From: Pseudomonas sp. StFLB209
Lineage (GTDB): Bacteria; Pseudomonadota; Gammaproteobacteria; Pseudomonadales; Pseudomonadaceae
Assembly (NCBI RefSeq): GCF_000829415.1
Contig: NZ_AP014637.1
Location: 5,349,001 to 5,413,000 of the forward strand
Length of the DNA: 64,000 nucleotides
Direction: 5' to 3'
Both the position numbers and the translations under genes were made by a program. Shown piece after piece: positions 54,059-63,191 of the stretch (position 1 is its first letter; every line of letters begins with the position of its first letter). The notes under the pieces were generated by a model. That model was not told the origin of the DNA. It did no database searches and saw only the letters and a list, made by a program, of their open reading frames with translations.

Positions 54059-55384
54059 TCAGTGGTTATACGCCCGCTCGTTATGCTCGCCCAGATCCAG
54101 GCCCAGCTCTTCGGTCGAGTCATCGGCGCGCAAACCGACCAGTGCCTTGACCACCTTGAGGATCGCCCAGCTGACCACGAAGCAATACACCACAGTCAGC
54201 GCCACGCCTTTTATCTGTGCGATCACTTGATCGAGCATGTTGGCGTCCGGCACCAAACCGCCCAGTGCCGGCACGCAGAACACCCCGGTCAGCACCGCGC
54301 CGACAATCCCGCCAATGCCATGCAGGCCGAAGACGTCGAGGCTGTCGTCATAGCCGAGGCGTTTCTTCAGCACGGTGACGCCCAGGTAGCAGCACACGCC
54401 GCACAGCAGGCCAATCACCAGCGCACCACCGACACCGACGTAGGCGCAGGCCGGGGTGATGCCGACCAGGCCGGCCAGCGCGCCGCAGGCCAGCCCTTGC
54501 GCGCTGGGTTTGCCGGCTTTGAGCCACTCGCTGAACATCCAGCCAATGATCCCGGCGCACGCACCGACCTGAGTGTTGATCATCACCATCCCGGACAACC
54601 CGGAAAGGCCGCCGCCGGAGCCGATATTAAAGCCGAACCAGCCGACCCAGAGCATCGCCGCGCCGGCCATGGTCAGGCTCAGGTTGTGTGCCGGCATGGG
54701 TTCATTCTTGTAGCCTTTGCGTTTGCCCAGTGCCAGGCAGGCAGCCAGTGCCGCGACCCCGGCGTTGATGTGCACAGCGGTACCACCGGCGTAATCAAGC
54801 ACGCCCCAGTTGTGCATCACCGCCCCGCCGCCGCCCCAGACCATGTGCGCCACCGGGGCGTAAACCAGGGTGAACCACAGCGCCATGAACAGCAGCGCGG
54901 CGGAGAATTTCATGCGCTCGGCAAAGGCCCCGGCGATCAGCGCCGGGGTGATGATGGCGAAGGTCATCTGGAAGGTGATGAAGACACCTTCGGGGATTTC
55001 GCCGACCAGGCTGTCGGGGGTCAGGCCGGCCAGAAAAGCGCGGTTCAGGCTGCCGACGAAGCTATTAAAGGTCACCTCCCCGGCGACCATATTGGTGGTG
55101 TCCAGCACCAGGCTGTAGCCGTAAAGCACCCACAACACACCGACCAGCCCGGCGATGCCAAAGCACTGGGTGAACAGCGAGAGCATGTTCTTGGCACGTA
55201 CCAGCCCGCCGTAGAACAGGGCAAGGCCGGGCAGGCACATGAACAGCACCAGCACCGCGGCGGTGATCATCCACGCGGTGCTGCCGGTATTGAGGGTCGG
55301 GGTTTCGGCCGCCTGGGCCAAAGGAATACAGGCGCCCAGCGCCAGTGCTGCAAGAAGGGATTTGCCAGGTAGACGATTAACCAT
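54059..55384 (-). CDS. amtB: Ammonium transporter AmtB
   Basis: 441 aa. Start 55384 (MVNRLPGKSLLAALALGACI) follows AGGAGCG; an N-terminal signal segment is present as in other AmtB. Channel features: LVLFMCLPGLALFYGGLVRA, YAPVAHMVWGGGG, LDYAGGTAVHINAGVAALA (first pore His), VFGLHGIGGIVGAVLTGVF (second His). The usual glnK neighbour is absent. Instead it follows mgsC on the same strand, with a REP-like hairpin between. It would recover ammonium leaking from methylamine or carry methylammonium itself, a known AmtB substrate. Confidence 0.93.
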   Translation of the reverse strand: MVNRLPGKSLLAALALGACIPLAQAAETPTLNTGSTAWMITAAVLVLFMCLPGLALFYGGLVRAKNMLSLFTQCFGIAGLVGVLWVLYGYSLVLDTTNMVAGEVTFNSFVGSLNRAFLAGLTPDSLVGEIPEGVFITFQMTFAIITPALIAGAFAERMKFSAALLFMALWFTLVYAPVAHMVWGGGGAVMHNWGVLDYAGGTAVHINAGVAALAACLALGKRKGYKNEPMPAHNLSLTMAGAAMLWVGWFGFNIGSGGGLSGLSGMVMINTQVGACAGIIGWMFSEWLKAGKPSAQGLACGALAGLVGITPACAYVGVGGALVIGLLCGVCCYLGVTVLKKRLGYDDSLDVFGLHGIGGIVGAVLTGVFCVPALGGLVPDANMLDQVIAQIKGVALTVVYCFVVSWAILKVVKALVGLRADDSTEELGLDLGEHNERAYNH

Positions 55385-55481
55385 CTTCAACGCTCCTGCG
55401 GGGTAATGGAAAGTGTCTGGCAGCGGGGAATGTTGTTTGGAAAACGGGCCTTTGCGGCCTCTCTGGATGTGATGCCGATCA

Positions 55482-55528
55482 TTTGTGGGAGCGACCGGGC
55501 GGCGATCCGTCTTGCTCGCTCCCACAAA
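55482..55528. repeat. REP-like hairpin between mgsC and amtB
   Basis: TTTGTGGGAGCGA and TCGCTCCCACAAA are perfect inverted 13-bp arms enclosing CGGGCGGCGATCC; may attenuate or stabilise the transcript. Confidence 0.8.
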
Positions 55529-55540
55529 GGGATCACCGAA

Positions 55541-56878
55541 TCAATACTGCGAACCCGGAATCCAGCTGGTGCCGGCCAGCGGTACGCGGGCCATGGCGGC
55601 CGATTCGACGGTCAGAGCCACCAGGTCCTCGGGGTCGAGGTTGTGCAGGTGGCTCTTGCCGCAGGCGCGGGCCATGGTCTGGGCTTCGAGCACCAATACA
55701 CGCAAATAGTTTGCCAGGCGGCGCCCGCCTTCGACCGGGTCCAGACGTTTGGCCAGTTCCGGGTCTTGGGTGGTGATGCCCGCAGGGTCGCGGCCGTTCT
55801 GCCAGTCGTCGTAGAAACCGGCGGCCGAGCCGATCTTCTTCAGCTCTTCGTCCAGCCGCGGATGGTTGTCACCCAGCGCCACCAGAGCAGCCGTACCGAT
55901 GGCCACCGCATCAGCGCCCAGGGCCATGGCCTTGGCGACGTCTGCACCATTACGAATCCCGCCGGAGACGATCAATTGCACTTTGCGGTGCATGCCCATT
56001 TCCTGCAGGGCCTGAACCGCTTGCGGGATGGCCGGCAGGATCGGGATACCGACGTGTTCGATAAACACTTCCTGAGTCGCAGCGGTGCCGCCCTGCATGC
56101 CGTCGAGCACGATCACGTCGGCACCGGCTTTGACTGCCAGTTTCACATCGTAGTAAGGACGACTGGCGCCGATTTTCACGTAGATGGGTTTTTCCCAGTC
56201 GGTGATTTCACGGATCTCGGCGATCTTGATCGCCAGATCGTCCGGGCCGGTCCAGTCCGGGTGACGGCAGGCCGAGCGCTGGTCGACGCCGATCGGCAGG
56301 GTACGCATGCCCGCGACCCGCTCGGTGACTTTCATGCCCAGCAGCATGCCGCCACCGCCCGGCTTGGCGCCCTGCCCCAGCACGATCTCGATGGCATCGG
56401 CCTTGCGCAGGTCATCCGGGTTCATGCCGTAGCGCGACGGCAGGTACTGGTAAACCAGGTGCTGCGACTGGCCGCGTTCTTCCGGGGTCATGCCGCCGTC
56501 GCCGGTGGTGGTGCTGGTGCCGGCAATGCTGGCACCACGGCCCAGCGCTTCCTTGGCATTGGCCGACAGCGCGCCGAAGCTCATGCCAGCGATAGTCACC
56601 GGAATCTTCAGGTGCAACGGTTTCTTGGCGAAACGGTTACCGAGGATCACGTCGGTGCCGCATTTCTCGCGGTAGCCTTCCAGCGGATAGCGCGACACGC
56701 TGGCGCCGAGCAGCAGCAGGTCATCGAAGTGCGGCAGCTTGCGCTTGGTGCCGCCGCCACGAATGTCATAGATGCCGGTTTCGGCGGCGCGCTGGATTTC
56801 CTGGATGGTCAGGCGATCGAAGGTGGCCGACTCGCGCAGGACCGGAGCCTGGGCTTTGGAATTGGAAAACTCGGTCAT
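55541..56878 (-). CDS. mgsC: N-methylglutamate synthase subunit C (FMN glutamate-synthase-like)
   Basis: 445 aa. The glutamate synthase FMN-binding central domain: AGMSFGALSANAKEALGRGA, STTTGDGGMTPEERGQS, EIVLGQGAKPGGGGMLLGMK, VIVLDGMQGGTAATQEVF, LIVSGGIRNGADVAKAMALG. Together with MgsA and MgsB it makes N-methylglutamate from methylamine and glutamate (releasing ammonia). It is also called GlxD in some genomes. Gene spacing to mgsB is 15 nt. Confidence 0.92.
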   Translation of the reverse strand: MTEFSNSKAQAPVLRESATFDRLTIQEIQRAAETGIYDIRGGGTKRKLPHFDDLLLLGASVSRYPLEGYREKCGTDVILGNRFAKKPLHLKIPVTIAGMSFGALSANAKEALGRGASIAGTSTTTGDGGMTPEERGQSQHLVYQYLPSRYGMNPDDLRKADAIEIVLGQGAKPGGGGMLLGMKVTERVAGMRTLPIGVDQRSACRHPDWTGPDDLAIKIAEIREITDWEKPIYVKIGASRPYYDVKLAVKAGADVIVLDGMQGGTAATQEVFIEHVGIPILPAIPQAVQALQEMGMHRKVQLIVSGGIRNGADVAKAMALGADAVAIGTAALVALGDNHPRLDEELKKIGSAAGFYDDWQNGRDPAGITTQDPELAKRLDPVEGGRRLANYLRVLVLEAQTMARACGKSHLHNLDPEDLVALTVESAAMARVPLAGTSWIPGSQY

Positions 56879-56893
56879 GGTTAGTGCTCCTGA

Positions 56894-57577
56894 TCAGTAC
56901 GCGCTGGCGTTGTCGACTTTGAAGTTGTACAGCTGGCGCGCCGAGCCGTAGCGTTTGAAATCGGCGGCGTTCTCCTTGAAACCGGCGCGGTTGAGCAGCG
57001 CCTGCAACTCTTCGATATGCTCGGCGCGCATCTCTTTCTCGATGCAGTCAGAGCCCAGTGACTCGACGCTGCCTTTGACGAAGATTTTGGTTTCATACAA
57101 CGAGTCGCCCAACGCATCACCGGCATCGCCGCACACCACAAGGCGCCCGGCCTGGCCCATGAAGCAGCTCATGTGGCCGATGCTGCCACCGACCACAATG
57201 TCGATGCCCTTCATGGAAATCCCGCAACGCGCGCCGGCATCGCCTTCGATGACCAGCAGCCCGCCGTGGGCGGTGGCACCGGCTGCCTGGGAGGCGCTGC
57301 CTTTGACCCGCACGTAGCCGCTCATCATGTTCTCGGCGCAGCCGACGCCAACATTGCCGTGCACGGTGACCGAGGCTTTCTGGTTCATCCCGGCGCAGTA
57401 ATAGCCGGCGTGGCCCTGGATATCGATGGAGATGGCTTCGTTGACGCCCACCGCCAGGTTATGCGCGCCGTTGGGATGAGTCACCAGCCACTCGCGCTCT
57501 TCGACAGTTTTGGCCTGGTCATGCAGAGCCTGGTTCAGATCACGCACGCTGGCGCTGGACAGATCGATGGTTTTCAT
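56894..57577 (-). CDS. mgsB: N-methylglutamate synthase subunit B (GXGXG domain)
   Basis: 227 aa. A beta-helix GXGXG domain as in the C-terminus of glutamate synthase: NLAVGVNEAISIDIQGHAGY, GNVGVGCAENMMSG, GDAGARCGISMKGIDIVVGG and GDAGDALGDSLYET. Also GlxC. Lies 12 nt after mgsA, strict operon order A-B-C. Confidence 0.92.
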   Translation of the reverse strand: MKTIDLSSASVRDLNQALHDQAKTVEEREWLVTHPNGAHNLAVGVNEAISIDIQGHAGYYCAGMNQKASVTVHGNVGVGCAENMMSGYVRVKGSASQAAGATAHGGLLVIEGDAGARCGISMKGIDIVVGGSIGHMSCFMGQAGRLVVCGDAGDALGDSLYETKIFVKGSVESLGSDCIEKEMRAEHIEELQALLNRAGFKENAADFKRYGSARQLYNFKVDNASAY

Positions 57578-57589
57578 AATGCGTGCTCC

Positions 57590-58495
57590 TTAAGCCGACT
57601 CGCGTTCCCAGATGTACATGGTGGCGGGAACAGGTTCCCAGACCTTGGCGTTTTCGATCCCCGGCAGGCTCGACAGCGCCTGATACTCCGAAGCCATGGC
57701 CACGTAGTCCTCGGTTTCGGCGAGGATCGCGGGCTTGCAGGCAATCGGATCACGGATCACGGCAAAGCCGTTGCGGGTGCCGATGGCGAAGGTAAAGAAA
57801 CCGTCGAGGGCTTCCAGCGAGTTATCCAAGGCCTGTTTCAGGGAATCGCCCTGTTGCAGGCGCCAGGCCAGGTAACCGGCGGCCACTTCGGTGTCGTTCT
57901 CGGTCTCGAAGTTGATGCCTTCACGGCGCAGCTCCTGGCGCAGACGGAAGTGGTTGGACAACGAACCGTTGTGCACCAGACACAGGTCAGCACCGGTGGA
58001 GAACGGGTGGCTGCCCTCCATGGTCACCGCACTTTCAGTGGCCATGCGAGTGTGGCCGATGATGTGGCTACCCTTCATGCCGGCCAGGCCGAAGCGCTCG
58101 GAAATTTCCCGTGGCAAGCCCATGCCCTTGAGGATCTCGATGCTCTGCCCGGCGCTCATGATGCGCACGCTCGGCGCCAGCTCGGCCAGTACGGTACGTA
58201 CTGCGGCTTCTTCAGCCTTGATTTTCAGCACGATGGCGCTGGCGTTCTGAAACCAGTCCAGCTCGGCATCCAATTTGCTCTTCACGCCATCGACCAACCC
58301 GGCGAAGTCATAGCCTTCGGTGGTGGCTTGCAAGGTCAGCTTGACCCAGCCATCAGCCACTTCATCGCCATAAATGGCAAAACCTGCACTGTCCGGACCG
58401 CGATCGGTCATGGCTTCGAGCATCGGCTCGAAGAGCTTGCCGAGCTGCGACTCCAGCGCCGGGTTCTTCAAATACAAACCAACAATTCCACACAT
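57590..58495 (-). CDS. mgsA: N-methylglutamate synthase subunit A (class II amidotransferase)
   Basis: 301 aa. Start 58495 (MCGIVGLYLKNP), with the nucleophile Cys at position 2; the longer frame is not real. The Ntn-type glutaminase domain (DRGPDSAGFAIYG, GHTRMATESAVTMEGSHPFS, LVHNGSLSNHFRLR, ENDTEVAAGYLAWRL) is complete. Also GlxB. It follows gmaS by 131 nt. Confidence 0.92.
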   Translation of the reverse strand: MCGIVGLYLKNPALESQLGKLFEPMLEAMTDRGPDSAGFAIYGDEVADGWVKLTLQATTEGYDFAGLVDGVKSKLDAELDWFQNASAIVLKIKAEEAAVRTVLAELAPSVRIMSAGQSIEILKGMGLPREISERFGLAGMKGSHIIGHTRMATESAVTMEGSHPFSTGADLCLVHNGSLSNHFRLRQELRREGINFETENDTEVAAGYLAWRLQQGDSLKQALDNSLEALDGFFTFAIGTRNGFAVIRDPIACKPAILAETEDYVAMASEYQALSSLPGIENAKVWEPVPATMYIWERESA

Positions 58496-58626
58496 AAGGC
58501 AGGCCTCACTTTGTTCGGCAGTGGCTAGCTTTAAGCTGCAAGCTTCAAGCTGACCGTGTTGATAGAAAGTCGTGTACTCACCGCAACTCTGCTTTTGCTT
58601 GCAGCTTGCGGCTTTAAACGTGTCGC

Positions 58627-59961
58627 TTAAAAAAACTCGGTGTAGCGCTTCACTTCCCAGTCGCTGACGTGGCGGCTGTATTCCACCCATTCCATGCGCT
58701 TGAGCTTGATGAACTCGCCGACGATTTCCGGGCCCAGCACTTCGGCAAACAGCGGGTCGGCCTCCAGCGCGTCGCAGGCTTCCTTGAGCGATTGCGGCAG
58801 GGTCTTGATGCCGCGCGCAGCGATTTCTTCAAGGCCGAGCTTGTAAAGGTTTTCGTTGCACACCATGGGGACTTCCAACTGGCGATCAATACCGTCCAGG
58901 CCGGCGGCAATGATCGCGGCGCTGACCAGATACGGGTTGCAGCCGGCGTCCGGCAGGCGAAATTCCAGGCGGCCATAGGGCACGCGAACCATGGCCGAGC
59001 GGTTGTTGGAACCAAAGGCAATGAACGCCGGCGCCCAGGTCGCGCCCGACAGCGAGTTGCCAACCACAAGCCGCTTGTAGGAGTTGACTGTGGGGGCCGC
59101 GAACGCGCACAGCGCGGGACCGTGGGCCAGCAGGCCGGCGGCGAAGTGGTAGGCCATTTTCGACAGGCCCATGCCACTTGGGTCACTGGCGTCGTGGAAC
59201 AGGTTCTTGTTGGTCGCGCTGCTGATCGACAGGTGAAAGTGCATGCCGTTACCGGCGCGCTTGGGGTCCGGTTTGGGCATGAACGAGCAGATCATGCCCA
59301 TGTCGTTGGCGATCTCGCCGGCGGCCATGCGGAAGAAGGTGAAGCGGTCGGCCGACTCCATCGCGTCGCTGTAGGTGTAGTTGATCTCGAACTGGCCGTT
59401 GGCGTCTTCGTGGTCGATCTGGTAGATGTCAAAGCCCACCGGTTGCAGGGCTTCGGTCAGACGTTCGAGAAATTCGCGTGAACGCGACAGGCCTTTGTAG
59501 TCATAGCAAGGCTTGTCGAGGTTATCGCTGGCATCGACCAGTTGCAGGTGGCCGGCGGCATCACGCTTGAACAGGCTGAACTCAGGCTCCAGCCCGGTGT
59601 TGAGGGTCCAGCCACGCTGGCTCAGACGCTCGACCTGCTGTTGCAGCACGTAGCGGCTGTCATAAGGCCAGGGTTTACCTTCAACATGACCGATGCACAC
59701 CACGCGGCCATAACCGGGCTGCCATGGCACCGGTACCAGTGACGACAGGTCGCCACGGGCCATGAAGTCGGGACCGTGCGGCTCCATGCCCATACCGGTG
59801 ATGGCGAACCCGGCGAAACCGGCGCCACTCTCGGCGACCATTTCCAGGCCGCTGACCGGCACCGATTTGGTCTTGGACGAACCGTGAATATCGACGAACT
59901 GAGCCAGCACGTACTTGATGCCGTGCTCCTGGATCAGACGCTGTGTTTCTGTTGGCAACAT
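58627..59961 (-). CDS. gmaS: Gamma-glutamylmethylamide synthetase (type III glutamine synthetase-like)
   Basis: 444 aa. Start 59961 ([20 protein letters not shown]) follows AGGAG. A GlnA-type fold: [20 protein letters not shown], the metal-site GLEPEFSLF and [24 protein letters not shown] and the adenosine-site [20 protein letters not shown]. In the N-methylglutamate pathway it joins methylamine to glutamate with ATP; GlnT is the other common name. The mgsABC neighbours favour GMAS. Confidence 0.9.
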   Translation of the reverse strand: MLPTETQRLIQEHGIKYVLAQFVDIHGSSKTKSVPVSGLEMVAESGAGFAGFAITGMGMEPHGPDFMARGDLSSLVPVPWQPGYGRVVCIGHVEGKPWPYDSRYVLQQQVERLSQRGWTLNTGLEPEFSLFKRDAAGHLQLVDASDNLDKPCYDYKGLSRSREFLERLTEALQPVGFDIYQIDHEDANGQFEINYTYSDAMESADRFTFFRMAAGEIANDMGMICSFMPKPDPKRAGNGMHFHLSISSATNKNLFHDASDPSGMGLSKMAYHFAAGLLAHGPALCAFAAPTVNSYKRLVVGNSLSGATWAPAFIAFGSNNRSAMVRVPYGRLEFRLPDAGCNPYLVSAAIIAAGLDGIDRQLEVPMVCNENLYKLGLEEIAARGIKTLPQSLKEACDALEADPLFAEVLGPEIVGEFIKLKRMEWVEYSRHVSDWEVKRYTEFF

Positions 59962-60061
59962 AGAGCGTGACTCCTGTGACGAAAGCGGCTTGAAAGAAGA
60001 ACCCCTGTTTCGCTGCCGGAAGCACTTATTCCGATCAGGAAACTTACTTTCATTACAGGAA

Positions 60062-60078
60062 TGCAATGCCCTTGCCAG
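60062..60078 (-). promoter_or_regulatory. Sigma-54 promoter of the gmaS-mgsABC operon
   Basis: On the minus strand CTGGCAAGGGCATTGCA matches the -24/-12 consensus at all key positions except one (A for C). It lies about 100 nt upstream of gmaS. Confidence 0.8.
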
Positions 60079-60190
60079 TTTTTCAAGCAGGGCTAAAAAA
60101 CCTTTGATCAAGCCTTTTGTTCTGTATATATGGGAAACTTGTTTTCCCACCGCGAATATTTCACCGGCAAAACAGCCATACGAACGTCGC

Positions 60191-60208
60191 TGCACATTCT
60201 CAGTGCGA
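60191..60208 (-). promoter_or_regulatory. Possible NtrC-type upstream site
   Basis: TGCACATTCTCAGTGCGA is an imperfect TGCAC/GTGC(A) inverted repeat about 115 bp upstream of the sigma-54 promoter, a normal distance for NtrC binding. Confidence 0.45.
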
Positions 60209-60243
60209 AATAAAAATTATTGAACGGAAACCGTGCACAGCCT

Positions 60244-60843
60244 ATGACTCAATCGGACACCCCCAAGCTCAAGCTGGAGCAGTACATCGGCATTCAGATC
60301 AAACGCCAGCGCCAGGCCCAGGAACTCAAGCTGGCGGATGTGGCGCGCATCGCCGGCATCAGCCAAGGGATGTTGAGCAAGATCGAGAATGCCCAGGTGT
60401 CGACCAGCCTGGATAACCTGGGCCGTTTATGCGATGTGCTGGGCATGCCGATGTCGAAACTGTTCAGCCAGTACGATCAGCAGGGCAGCACGGCGTTGCT
60501 GGTCAAAAAGGATGAAGGGCTGGAGGTGGTGCGCCGCGGTACGGAGAAGGGCCATACCTATCATTTGCTTAACCACACCCGTGGGCCAAAGAAGAGTTTC
60601 GAGGCGTATATGGTGAGCATGGATGACGCCAGCGAAGAGTTTCCGACCTTCTCGCATCCGGGCACCGAGTTTTTGCATTTGCTGGAGGGCGAGCTGATTT
60701 ACCGGCATGGCAATCAGTTGTACCGAATGGAAGCCGGCGACAGCCTGACCTTCGACGGTGAGGTGCCGCATGGGCCGGAGCAACTGGTGCAAGTGCCGAT
60801 CCGGTTGCTGTCGATCATGAACTATGGGGCGCAGGGCGAGTAA
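60244..60843 (+). CDS. XRE-cupin transcriptional regulator
   Basis: 199 aa. Start 60244 (MTQSDTPKLKLEQYIGIQIK); the ribosome site is weak. XRE helix-turn-helix at residues 15-75 (LADVARIAGISQGMLSKIEN) and cupin_2 domain at 110-190 (FSHPGTEFLHLLEGELIYRH, GDSLTFDGEVPHGPEQL). The cupin probably senses a small ligand such as methylamine or glutamate-derived compound. Divergent from gmaS, it lies between the two halves of the N-methylglutamate locus. Confidence 0.9.
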   Translation: MTQSDTPKLKLEQYIGIQIKRQRQAQELKLADVARIAGISQGMLSKIENAQVSTSLDNLGRLCDVLGMPMSKLFSQYDQQGSTALLVKKDEGLEVVRRGTEKGHTYHLLNHTRGPKKSFEAYMVSMDDASEEFPTFSHPGTEFLHLLEGELIYRHGNQLYRMEAGDSLTFDGEVPHGPEQLVQVPIRLLSIMNYGAQGE

Positions 60844-60961
60844 GCCGCTCGCCTCTGTGTAGGAGATCGCCCGCCGCCTCGGCGCCGCGCTGTCGCGCAG
60901 CAGACACGGACCCGGTGGGAAGAGCCGGCCGGCGCCCCGGTCTGCTCGCGAAGGGGCCAGT

Positions 60962-61050
60962 AAAGTCACAGCATCTGCTGCGACTGTGCCGCCGTCTTCG
61001 CTGTGGTCCGGCACCCCGGCAAGCCAGCTCCCACCGGGGGCATACAGTGC
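60962..61050. repeat. Dispersed repeat
   Basis: AAAGTCACAGCATCTGCTGC, TGTGCCGCCGTCTTCG and CTCCCACCGGGGGCATACAG; matches 49295-49368, with a divergent middle. Confidence 0.7.
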
Positions 61051-61069
61051 TTAAGTGAATGTATTGGCG

Positions 61070-61115
61070 TTAGCCGGGAAGCCTTCGCGGCTAAAGCGAA
61101 TCGCCGCCCGGCCAG
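61070..61115. repeat. REP module
   Basis: TAGCCGGGAAGCCTTCGCGG, then CTAAAGCGAATCGCCGCCCG; part of the composite found at 14315. Confidence 0.7.
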
Positions 61116-61422
61116 CGCCCAAGTCGCGATTGGCGTCGTCTGGACCATCTCGGTTCGAAGAGCAAAAGCAAATGGAGCCTGGCTTAGGCTTTTTTCTTGC
61201 CGCTTGAAGCTTACCGCTTGCCGCCCGCGCCCACGGCGCGACTTTCCCCACAAGAAATATTCTTTCCAGATTTCTCTGGACGGCCCGTCCGCTTTCACCT
61301 ATAAATTCGCCAAGACGAATATTTAATTCCTTAGGGGAATTTTTATTCACCCTTAAAACCAGAATTTACTGCTGAATTTTTTCGCTCTGCGTTGAGCTGC
61401 CGCCATTTTCCGAGGACGTGCC

Positions 61423-62289
61423 ATGCAACACGAAAAGAACCATTTCATCCTGAAGATCAGCTGTCCGGCGACGTCCGGGATTGTCGCGGCGGTGACGTCG
61501 TATCTGGCGGGTAACGCTTGCTACATCGGTGAAATGGCGCAGTTTGATGATGAGTTCAGCGGGCGTTTTTTCATGCGCGCGGTGTTTCGCTTCAATGAGG
61601 GTCACGCCGGTGACATCGAGCAGCTCAAGGCGGGGTTCAGCGATGTAGCGGCCAGCTTTGACATGGACTGGGAGCTGCATGACAGCAGCCGGCCGATGCG
61701 GGTGCTGCTGATGGTCAGCAAGTTCGATCATTGCCTGACCGACCTCTTGTATCGCTATCACAAGGGCGAGATGCACATGACCATCACCGCCATTGTCTCC
61801 AATCACCTCGATCTGCGGCCGATGGCCGAGCGTGAGGGCATCCGGTTTATCTACCTGCCGGTGACCAAAGACACCAAAGCCGCTCAGGAAGCGGCGCTGA
61901 TGCAGGTGGTCAACGAGACCGGTACTGAATTGGTGGTGCTGGCGCGCTACATGCAGATCCTCTCCGATGATCTGTGCAAGCAACTTTCAGGCCGCGCCAT
62001 CAATATCCACCACTCGTTCCTGCCGGGTTTCAAAGGTGCCAAGCCGTATCACCAGGCTTATGAGCGTGGCGTGAAGCTGATCGGCGCTACCGCCCATTAC
62101 GTGACCAGCGACCTGGACGAGGGGCCGATCATCGAGCAGGAAGTACAGCGGGTCGACCACGCCTATTTGCCTGATGACCTGGTCGCCATCGGCCGTGATA
62201 CAGAAACCGTGGCGCTGTCCAAGGCGGTCCGTTATCACCTTGAACACCGGGTCTTTCTCAACACTGACAGAACGGTGATCTTCCGGTGA
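61423..62289 (+). CDS. purU: Formyltetrahydrofolate deformylase PurU
   Basis: 288 aa. ATG 61423 follows GAGGAC. N-terminal ACT domain ([20 protein letters not shown]) and C-terminal formyl-transferase fold: [20 protein letters not shown], catalytic [39 protein letters not shown]. It hydrolyses 10-formyl-THF to formate and THF. In this operon it removes one-carbon units from oxidised N-methyl groups. Overlaps folD by 4 nt. Confidence 0.94.
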   Translation: MQHEKNHFILKISCPATSGIVAAVTSYLAGNACYIGEMAQFDDEFSGRFFMRAVFRFNEGHAGDIEQLKAGFSDVAASFDMDWELHDSSRPMRVLLMVSKFDHCLTDLLYRYHKGEMHMTITAIVSNHLDLRPMAEREGIRFIYLPVTKDTKAAQEAALMQVVNETGTELVVLARYMQILSDDLCKQLSGRAINIHHSFLPGFKGAKPYHQAYERGVKLIGATAHYVTSDLDEGPIIEQEVQRVDHAYLPDDLVAIGRDTETVALSKAVRYHLEHRVFLNTDRTVIFR

Positions 62290-63191
62290 ATAGCTCAAAA
62301 CTGATCGACGGCAAGGCCGCTGCCGCCCGGGTGCTGCAGCAGGTCAAACAGGACGTGCTGATGCTCAAGGCCGATCACATCCAGCCAGCGCTGGCGGTGA
62401 TTCTGGTCGGTGAAGACCCGGCCAGCCAGGTGTATGTGCGCAACAAGATTCTACGCGCCGAGGAATGCGGGATTCGCTCCATCGAGTACCGGCTGGCAGC
62501 CGATTGCCCGCAGGCCCGGCTGTTGGACTTGATCGCCGAGTTGAACAACGACGCTTCAGTCAACGGCATTTTGCTGCAACTGCCGTTACCCGGACACATT
62601 GAAGAAACCCGCGCCTTGCAGGCGATTGATCCGGGCAAGGATGTCGACGGTTTTCACAGCGAGAACGTTGGCGGCCTGAGCCAGGGCCGTGACGTACTCA
62701 CGCCCTGCACCCCCACCGGCTGCATGTATCTGCTGGAGCAAACCCTCGGCGACCTGAGCGGCAAGCACGCGGTGGTGATTGGCCGCTCGAACATTGTCGG
62801 CAAGCCGATGGCAGCCTTGCTGCTCAAGGCCCACTGCTCGGTGACGGTGGTGCATTCGCGCAGCCAGGATGCCAAGGCGCTGTGCCAACTGGCCGACATC
62901 GTGGTCGCGGCGGTAGGTCGGCCACGAATGATCGATGCCAGTTGGCTGAAGCCCGGCGCGGTGGTGATTGACGTCGGTATTAACCGTATTCAGGACCACG
63001 ACCGTAGCCGGCTGGTCGGTGATGTCGACTTTGACGCCGCCCTGCCCCAGGTCTCGGCCATCACCCCGGTGCCCGGCGGGGTCGGGCCGATGACCATCGC
63101 CTTTCTGATGAAAAACACCCTGATCGCCGCGCAGCAGCAACGCCAGCGTGCCCTCGCCCATAGCCAGCCGCAGGAGGCCGTATGCCTTTAG
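62286..63191 (+). CDS. folD: Methylenetetrahydrofolate dehydrogenase/cyclohydrolase FolD
   Basis: 301 aa. GTG start at 62286 overlaps the purU stop (GTGA). Motifs: [20 protein letters not shown] (catalytic Lys), [43 protein letters not shown] (NADP site), [20 protein letters not shown]. It oxidises methylene-THF to formyl-THF, linking the demethylation product to PurU. Overlaps the next gene by 10 nt. It is a second, dedicated FolD; the housekeeping copy is elsewhere. Confidence 0.94.
   Translation: MNSSKLIDGKAAAARVLQQVKQDVLMLKADHIQPALAVILVGEDPASQVYVRNKILRAEECGIRSIEYRLAADCPQARLLDLIAELNNDASVNGILLQLPLPGHIEETRALQAIDPGKDVDGFHSENVGGLSQGRDVLTPCTPTGCMYLLEQTLGDLSGKHAVVIGRSNIVGKPMAALLLKAHCSVTVVHSRSQDAKALCQLADIVVAAVGRPRMIDASWLKPGAVVIDVGINRIQDHDRSRLVGDVDFDAALPQVSAITPVPGGVGPMTIAFLMKNTLIAAQQQRQRALAHSQPQEAVCL

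Larger units (their letters stand above)
60844..61422. other. Intergenic region with repeats before purU
   Basis: 579 bp without a gene. It holds the dispersed repeat at 60962-61050 and REP modules at 61070-61115. The purU promoter should be in the AT-rich stretch after 61300. Confidence 0.6.

Noticed and set aside
54059..54150. Plus-strand small frame over the amtB end and hairpin
   Set aside because: Overlaps amtB and a terminator hairpin; no ribosome site or homology.
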